Of a stretch of 64,000 bases of DNA, positions 57,062 through 64,000 are shown piece by piece; the first letter of the stretch is position 1, and each line of letters begins with the position of its first letter. The position numbers and the translations under genes are program-made. Where the stretch lies: positions 62,001 to 126,000 of the forward strand of contig RBZT01000373.1 in NCBI GenBank assembly GCA_003693705.1. The letters are read 5' to 3'. The notes beneath the pieces were generated by a model, which saw only the letters and a program-made list of their open reading frames with translations, was not told the DNA's origin and ran no database searches. This DNA comes from Polymyxa betae (taxonomy: Eukaryota; Endomyxa; Phytomyxea; Plasmodiophorida; Plasmodiophoridae).

Positions 57062-57489
57062 ACAAATCAGTGTATTAGACCATACTTTGAGAACTTGAAA
57101 GATTTCAAAACGTCTCCAGATCTGTTTCGTTTTGGGTTCTCTCTTGTAGTTGTTGCTTTGATTAATTGGCAACGAGGTGGAAGTTGATGGATCGTCAACG
57201 TGTTGTGCCTCAGGTAGCTTTCGGTATCCAATATCAGCAGTTTTGGTTTCAAATGCAGTCTGATTGTATTACCTCTCTTGTGATCCCGTTCATTAAGAAT
57301 TTCCTTCTAGTCCTCTATTTGCATTTAATAGAGTTCTTCCTCCATTATCCCACATCCATGCTGTAGTACTGGTATTTGAGCATGTCGGAAGACGAAGGAA
57401 TTGCTTAAATATGAAAATTTGTTTAAAAATTTGGATTTTCTCAGAAGCCATGATTTGACAATTTTTGAAACCACTTTAATAGGATGATT
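57062..57489. other. Convergent intergenic, nothing supported
   Basis: About 430 AT-rich bases between the stops of TMX paralog 2 and CHMP2. A 66-codon plus-strand frame (57166-57366) is hydrophobic but has no context. It probably holds the two 3' UTRs. Confidence 0.35.
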
Positions 57490-58429
57490 TTATCGTTTAA
57501 GGGCATTGAGTCGTTCTTCGAGCTCGTTATCGACCTGCTGTTCTTGAACAGCGGGCTGTTTCTGTGCAGTGACCAAAGACTGGTTAAGATTGATGCCGAT
57601 TTCGTCCAGAACCTGACCGACGATCGCCTCTTCTTCCTGCTCATCTTCCTGGTCGGCTAGCGTGTCATCTATGGCGTCAGTAAGCATCTCTTGCTTCATC
57701 TCCATCTGATCGGTCTGCTTGGCGAATTCCATCATGATTTTTTGCATTTGTGGTAGCTTGATCTGAACCGATTCAGGAGCTGTTCTCACAAAACAACCAG
57801 ATCTACCTGTTGGCTCATAACGTTCATACTTCTGGTGACTTTAGCCATGGATTCGGACAGCATCGCCGTCGATGACACCTCCGTCATCTGCAGCGAAATC
57901 GCCCGAAGCTGAGCGACCATGTTCAGAAATTTCTCTTGATGCTTGCGGATCCGAACGAGATCCTTTGCCATGATCCGGACTGATTTCTATAAAGTCGGCA
58001 CATGTTAGCATGTACAGCAACGATTTCATTTTAACAGATAAGAAAGCACAAAGAAGGTTTCCAGTAAATGCCATAAAAATGATTTCACACATTCCGAATT
58101 TCTGGAGTTCACCCAGATCTCAGATCAGTTAGAGCGAAAATAACTTTTTGGGTAAAAACAAAATAGAAATATCAAGAAACAAACAAAAATGATGCCAACA
58201 TCTTGGCGTTTCTTCGCCATATTCTTCATTTCCATAATCAGTTTCTGTTCTTGCCTTTCCATGGCGACACGCTCACGATCTAGACTGCGAATGGTTTTAT
58301 CAACAGCCCTTTTCTGCTCCCTGACGATCTCTAAAGCAGTCGCAGATCAGCCATCAACGAAACTGAGCGAACCCATGCTATATCCAGTAAACCTTTTGTT
58401 GTCTTCCGTTTCCCGAATAAGCCCATCAT
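57490..58429 (-). CDS. CHMP2: ESCRT-III subunit CHMP2/Vps2
   Basis: CHMP2/Vps2 polymerises with CHMP3/CHMP4 to cut membranes in endosome sorting, cytokinesis and nuclear-envelope repair. Start MMGLFGKRKTTK at 58429, then over an intron EIVREQKRAVDKTIRSLDRE and KLIMEMKNMAKKRQDVG, basic helix alpha-1 as in the family. Next exons: IMAKDLVRIRKHQEKFLNMV-like, SLQMTEVSSTAMLSESMAKV, KLPQMQKIMMEFAKQTDQME, AIDDTLADQEDEQEEEAIVG and QVLDEIGINLNQ. The C-terminal MIM1 helix is ELEERLNALKR, which binds the MIT domain of VPS4. Length is about 215 residues as usual. Confidence 0.92.
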
Positions 58430-58949
58430 AGTGACAGCAAATGCTTAAGACAGCAGCCAAAGCTATTATTGATGCTTTATCTAACCAGAGTATGATTGAT
58501 AACAGCCAGTGATCGTATTGAAGACCAAAGTTTCCCAACGTGGATAGGAATCAAGGAAGGCAGCTGTGATGAACACGCAGCGGAATTAAAACAAGTCGCA
58601 GCCCAACTGGCTGTTCAACTCTGGATGTTTCTTCTCAACTGAGCGAAACATCTCTGACCTCTGCGATATTATTATGATCACGCCAGAAGGAATGCCTTCT
58701 TACACATATCCTTGGTTTCGGATCCCATCTGTGTTTATTAAGCTTGTATGACAAACACATTTTACTTCGGAATTAATTGAAGTTTCGATTGCAACCGCCA
58801 GTGCAACCACCAGCGGTTTGAAATATCACCAATGCTCGGTTCCATATGGAATAGAGTGACTGTAAAGATAGATGTGCTTCTCAAAAGCCGATGTCGCAGG
58901 AGTTAGAATGTGCCAAATGTTATGATCAGTGAAGGTACTAGGATGCCAT
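58430..58949. other. Intergenic, CHMP2 promoter
   Basis: About 520 bases between the CHMP2 start and the TMCO4 stop on the same strand. It should contain the CHMP2 promoter. No coding frame, RNA or repeat recognised. Confidence 0.35.
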
Positions 58950-60771
58950 TTATGCTCTAGTCGTGACATGTATGGCGTCAAGAATCTCTGGGAGTTGAGC
59001 TATATATGTATGATGACCTTCGACCACAGCTGATAAGTCCACGTTCTCAATCGTCTCTAAATCGACAGGCTGCAGGCCAGATACGGTTAGGCTTGGTGAT
59101 GCTGTTCGAAATATTAACTTCAGTACCTAAACAGTCCAACAATCAGATTTTAACTCTGAGTATTGCCGGACAGTTCTTCCAACCAGATCCGATTTGCTAT
59201 AACCGTTGACAAGCCGGCCAGCGACTACTGATTTCATTTGAAGCCATTTCTGAGGGTCCGCTGATGTTGGGGAGCCCAATAGAAAAGCATCCTGAACAAT
59301 ACCTTTACCATCTTCCCTGCGTTCCGATAATTCCAGCAAAGCTCTGTATATCATCCGGGCGCCAACTACAGACAAAATAAAAAAAAAAGCATTGTTGGAG
59401 TATATCGGTTTACCGCTATAGCCTATTAAAGTTACAGGGCGTCGCCCATGCGGTCGCGATAGCAATGCATCAGCAAGAATTATGCCAGCTTTATCAGCTC
59501 TAGATGTTGCGATAGACCATGGGTTGTCGATCAAATACGAAGCGGTGATGAACGCACTGGGCCATGCTAAAGCGCTCATCACGCCAATTAAAAGAGTTTG
59601 CTTCAGGGTTTCCTGGAAAACTGCCGAACCCAGTTGGTACTTGGCGAAATTCTCTTAAACAATTTCAGAGACAGAATAACTACAACGAAAATATGTTTAC
59701 TTATTCCATTTCCAGTATTGATGAGTGCTTCAGTTTCCCATTTGAGAATATACCTTTCACTAGAAAATTCTTGCTCAGATAAAGACGACCAGACGTCATG
59801 ATATTCTGCACTTTCCAGCATACCTAAAGAGTATTAGCAACAAACCTTCAAACGATTTTCTTGTAACCTGAGACGCAGATTGTCACCATCAGAGATGAGT
59901 GAGCATTATCGTTCTGAAACAGCGGCACGAATTCAAATTCGCGAATATCTCGAACCCGATTGTTCATTTTGTAGCCTGCCAGGCCGCCTCCTGTAGCTCC
60001 GAACAAAGCGGAAACCAACGCCGTTCCGGTGACAGAACTGACAAACGCTCCGACTCCAGTACCGGCACCTACCGCCATAAGTCCTGCTCCTAAAGCAGGC
60101 GCAGCGATCCCAGCAGTAACCATGAACAATGAAGACGATACTACGACAGCAGCGCCGATTTTGGCATACCGTTTGAATTTTGAGGAGCGTTTACTGGAGC
60201 TTGATAGATTCGCTGCTAGAGAATTACGTTCAATTGCCGAAATCAAAGCACCTTCTTCGGCCACCATCCACTTCCACGATAGACCAAAAAGGAAGCATAA
60301 CGACATCAGCATGACGCGAATACGAGCGTCGTATGCTTGAAATGTTGAAGCCGAAAACAGTAGCAGTGTGGCCAGAAGCCGGCATCGATCGTCGGTATTC
60401 AGTTCCATATCATCAAGAAAAGGTTTCGGATTGATTCGCCCTGACTGCAGCAAAGGTTCAAATTCGAAGACTTCAAGCTCAAGAAACGAGCTCAGCTCTG
60501 AGAAGAAACCCATCGAAAACTCAATATTGTCAGAATCGTTCGGTAATAGACACGCCACAATTGCAGCCAGACATCGCTTCTGCTCGACAGACAAAAACGT
60601 TCTTAGCCAAGCTATATCATACTCAAAACAGGCAGAAGTTGAGGCTGGTGATGAAGGCATGACAAGCGGCGCCGGTAGCGTTGCCAGACGCTGGCTGCGT
60701 CTGCGAGGCGGGGTCCATTCGCCAGTCTGTACCAGGGCAGCGGCATCTTCGGGGTCGATGTCGTCATTCAT
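58950..60771 (-). CDS. TMCO4-like DUF726 membrane hydrolase-fold protein
   Basis: TMCO4/DUF726 proteins (yeast Mil1/Yfl034w) have an alpha/beta-hydrolase-like fold after a Gly-rich membrane segment; a role at Golgi or vesicle membranes is reported for the yeast member. Start MNDDIDPEDAAALVQTGEWT at 60771. Seen: FLSVEQKRCLAAIVACLL, KWMVAEEGALISAIERNSLA, RYAKIGAAVVVSSSLFMVTA and the Gly/Ala-rich segment to GATGGGLAGYKMNNRVRDIR. Next exons: WSIATSRADKAGIILADALL, RPVTLIGYS (nucleophile-elbow region), LGARMIYRALLELSER, VQDAFLLGSPTSADPQKWLQ and VAGRLVNGYSKSD. The C-terminal block is SGLQPVDLETIENVDLSAVV followed by EGHHTY, with a TAA at 58950-58952. Confidence 0.85.
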
Positions 60772-61638
60772 GTGCAACGCATGAGATCTGTACCAGAGAC
60801 GATCTTGGCAGAATCCACGAACAGGAATGAAATAAAACAATGAAAGAGAAATGAGCTCATCTGTGATCAGGATGTGGGGCACGATACGACATTAGTAACG
60901 AAACACAGTCATGTCTTAAGCCTTTTTTAAATTGGCTTTACATCATAGCTGAGCGATTCAAATGGGTATTGCCAGGGCTGTGAACGTCTCTGATTGGCCC
61001 AACAAGTTTCGATGTCATCTGGGTTGAGCCGGACGAAGCCTCAGAAACTGAGCTGGGTTTGTCGTCATGTAGAGTAGGAATGCCCTGGAGAAAACCGACT
61101 CACAATCTCTTGTCGTCAAAGTGGCTCCAAACACGGAATAGGCTGGACGTCACTCTTCTACCCTTCTTATCCGTTTAAGGTCGTTTGAACCACTTCGCCC
61201 GCTGTTAATCTCTTGCATCATAACATTGGTCTTCCCAAAACCATCGTCGGAGCGGGGGTTTCAATCATACATGCTGTTCTTAAAGATTAGGCGATTCTTA
61301 GCAGTATCAGGCCGAATTCCAGCGGTTGTTGATGTAGTACATGCTGCAGAGTTTCAGAAGGACTTGTGTTCATATCCCTGACAATGATGGTGCCAGTAAG
61401 TTGTGCGTTATTCACTCGTAAATCCTATTCTCGAGCAGGTAACTTTACTGACATGAGTGCATACATGACCGCTACGGTACAGTACGTAGAGATTGAGCAA
61501 ACGACAAACGAGCTTCAAATACCGTAGATTCTTTCAAAATTATTATCCTCGGTACCGTTCCGTTACTCCCTGTATTATTTATCAAGACTATATTAATAAT
61601 TTAAGACATTTCGCATATATCGTCGTCGTCCAGTGCAT
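60772..61638. other. Intergenic, nothing recognised
   Basis: About 870 bases between the TMCO4-like start and the anoctamin stop, both on the minus strand. It has low coding potential in all frames. It should hold the TMCO4 promoter; I see no TATA element or repeat. Confidence 0.4.
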
Positions 61639-64000
61639 CTAGTTGTCGCCAGTTCTGATGTCTTCAGAGAGAGGTTCAGATTTGGTGATTTTTTCCAAAG
61701 CCAAAATTGTCTGCTCTTCCATTTGCTTTTTGCGTATTTGAACCCATTTTGTACCGTTCGATATTTTCACAAAAATCAACAATTGCACAATTAGTAAGAC
61801 ATGCTCAACCAATGCTGCAATAAAAAGCCTTTGCTCCCAAGTAAAACACGCAGGATTGGGTCGGAAACGTTTATCGGTTTCGTAGGCCGGTTGGCAATCA
61901 GAAAAGAACGCCTAGGAGAAATTAAGTTTTCAATTAAGAATCCAAATGTTTTTACTTCAAGGTGTCCTGTTGACAGACATATTAATGCTGTATTCACGAC
62001 AGCGCTAATAACAGTTACGATCGTAAAGAACAAATCCCATTTGCCCAAGTTTGCAACCTTTCTTTGGACAGGACGCCTTGAGGCATAGCATAGTCTCATT
62101 AAATCGCCTTGTCACAAAATGTTATTTAAAGGAGTGCCCTAAGGTACAGCTTGGCATTTTTCAGTACCTCGAACTTCGTAAATATTATTGAAGAAGGCAC
62201 ACAACGGGATTAATGGCCAAACGACCGAGAACATCGTCACGTATCTAAAAACATTCCTATAAAATATATTGACTGAAGCTGTTAAATAACTGACCCGAAT
62301 TGCATGCACATATCATCCATATCGGAGAATGTGGAATAATGAGACTTCGAATGAACCCTGATCTACAATTCACTTAAAACCAAAACGCAGATGCTACATT
62401 TGTATAATACTATGTCAACAAAGTTAGCCTGAGGATCATCATCGGTTCCACATGAGTTGTACGCATGAAGACGGTAAGGGGCAGCATATTGAGAGAGTTC
62501 ATTGGCAAGTTGAATAGCTTGATCCTGAACCTGTTGGGTTGGAGGCAAATTCCTTCTCCGCATTCTCTTAAAATTTGTTATGCGGTCGATCAAGATCGGG
62601 ACAAAAGTTTCGATCAAGAAGTTTAACAGCTGCGTTACGATAAGAGCTTGACATCGATCAATTAAGGATCAGGGACAGAATTGCAGGCAAATTCTTACGT
62701 GTAATGAAGGCATCTTGTAACTCTATTTTTGTTGGGTCGATATTAACTTGCAAATTGAAATGCTCGTTAACGAACGCAGACCATTCATTGCCAAAAGGAA
62801 CATATAGAAATGCAAGAAACCAAAACCAAGCGTACCTGCATTCAAATTAGAAAACAGCTGAATCTCTAAACAGAATTCAGACATATTAAGCCAATCAAAG
62901 ATGAAGACTCTTCGCGTGTAAGCATCTTCAAATTGAGCTTCATATCTCAGGTTCATCTGAGTGGTAAACCATCGTGCCGTTGCTTTCAGCCATTCCCATT
63001 GGATAACCTATGTCATCGCCGTTAACGTTATGATCAAGTACAATATATTGTATTACGTCGACTAGCAAGCCAAGAGCCGCGCCTTGAGCTACGATAGCCA
63101 GCCATCTCGTGAATCCATTGAAACAAACGGCAGAAGAGTTGGCTTCAGGAGTAGAACATGCAGGGACAGACTTTAAATAGATGTACAAATGTACGAAGAA
63201 CCCTGAAGCACATTCAATGCTTACTGCTGTAATCGAGGCGCAAACGATGTCACCTGTGAGAGCAGCCATCAGCACAATTTGAGATATCGTGAATATTAGT
63301 AGAAGCAGAATCAACGGTAGCTTGCGTAGCATGCCGAGTCCTTGGTCATTCTCGATTTCATACTCATCAGAGTCTCGTTTGCTATTGACATCGGTGGCGT
63401 TGTTCTGATTCTTAATTCAAGTCAAGAATAATGAGATTGCAAATTACCTGAAGATTCTTTGATCTTCTATTTCGGCAGCAGCCTCGAAATTCAGGATCGT
63501 ATGATATCCATGGATAATCCCTTTCACTGCAGTTTGAAGTGCCCCAAATCTGCATCAGCACGTCAATCTCGAGCGAGATGAATATAGTATCACTTACAAG
63601 ATTGATTTCGTGATTCTTTCTTCTCCAGAATTTCATCATGAGAGGAGCCCATACAGCGCTAACTGCACAGCCAAAAAAAGCTAGAAGCCGGGTGTAGAAG
63701 GTTGTAGAGAAAATAAACTGTGTCAGATAAACAAGCACACCAATGATCACCGGAATTATTAGCCACCGCGAATAATGATCGACGAAAGCGAAATACAAAG
63801 CAATCTTTTCCCCGAAATGCATTCGAATCTCTAGAATAAAAAGCGTCACAACAAGTAGAGAAACATTGATGCAGCGCTTGCCATGAATGAAAAATTTGTT
63901 ATCTATTAGACCCAGGTCCTCCTCAGCAACAGACCGACGTTCAGACATTGGCATTTGTACTTCTGGCAGTCGAGGCATGACTGACATGTCGTTCTGCTTT
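61639..64000 (-). CDS. Anoctamin/TMEM16 family protein (5' partial)
   Basis: TMEM16 proteins are calcium-regulated lipid scramblases or chloride channels. The right edge cuts the gene, so the N-terminal cytosolic domain is missing. Seen: helix 1 region MHFGEKIALYFAFVDHYSRW with LIIPVIIGVLVYL, AFFGCAVSAVWAPLMMKFWR with the family's WxxxxxxFWRRKN, then GTSNCSERDYPW. Further helices are in 62940-63400 (PLILLLLIFTISQIVLMAAL-like, WLAIVAQGAALGLLVDVIQY), 62720-62950 (AYTRRVFIFDWLNM) and 61790-62100 (RPVQRKVANLGKWDLFFTIV). The last helix is HVLLIVQLLIFVKI, followed by SNGTKWVQIRKKQMEEQ and a TAG at 61639-61641. Exons are short. The layout is closest to the ANO8/ANO10-like branch (inference). Confidence 0.82.

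Overview
This is eukaryotic nuclear DNA. Nearly every gene is cut by very short GT-AG introns, mostly 35-65 nt, with YTRAY-type branch sites (TACTAAT, CTAAC, CTGAC) close to the 3' splice site. Genes lie about 1.5-2 kb apart on both strands, and many neighbours are separated by less than 100 nt. Gene content points to a flagellated (ciliated) unicellular eukaryote: BBS1, CC2D2A and a thioredoxin of the axonemal kind occur together with a GPCR kinase and a 7TM-RGS receptor. I cannot name the species. An opisthokont relative is my best guess, but this is an inference.

Region 1-7.6 kb (minus strand): VMA12/TMEM199, prolyl oligopeptidase and a GPCR kinase with a visual-GRK-like N terminus and a prenylation box. 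Region 8.5-10.4 kb (plus): a GLG1-like cysteine-rich membrane protein with a long histidine-rich insert. Region 10.5-15.8 kb (minus): PH-domain protein, Iwr1/SLC7A6OS, LRR protein, WDR18/IPI3 and a TMX-type thioredoxin, the last three almost touching. Region 17-25 kb: an unrecognised MGCGSSK lipid-anchor protein, an SLC35-like transporter, a probably mitochondrial AAA ATPase and a 7TM-RGS protein. Region 25.2-30.8 kb: intronless cytosolic HSP70 with a TATA/HSE promoter, a small unknown gene, a poorly coding stretch of about 2.4 kb and a basic protein.

Region 31-46 kb: BBS1 (plus), then a minus-strand run of APC7, CDC20, a SNX-BAR protein, CC2D2A and two unrecognised genes. Region 46-53.7 kb: a multi-pass membrane protein, a ZIP metal transporter with an in-frame TGA, a helical-repeat protein whose 3' end overlaps mitochondrial TrpRS, and an EF-hand protein. 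Region 53.8-64 kb: a small secreted acidic protein, an axonemal-type thioredoxin (FGPC), a second TMX paralog (CGPC), CHMP2/Vps2, TMCO4 (DUF726) and a partial anoctamin running off the right end.

Functional themes: cilium building (BBS1, CC2D2A, thioredoxin), APC/C control (APC7 next to CDC20), GPCR shut-off (GRK and 7TM-RGS), secretory-pathway redox (two TMX paralogs), endosomal sorting (SNX-BAR, CHMP2), and metal or proton handling (ZIP, His-rich GLG1-like, VMA12). Exon boundaries were worked out by eye from splice consensus and reading frame. Where I give exact exon coordinates, the frames join cleanly.
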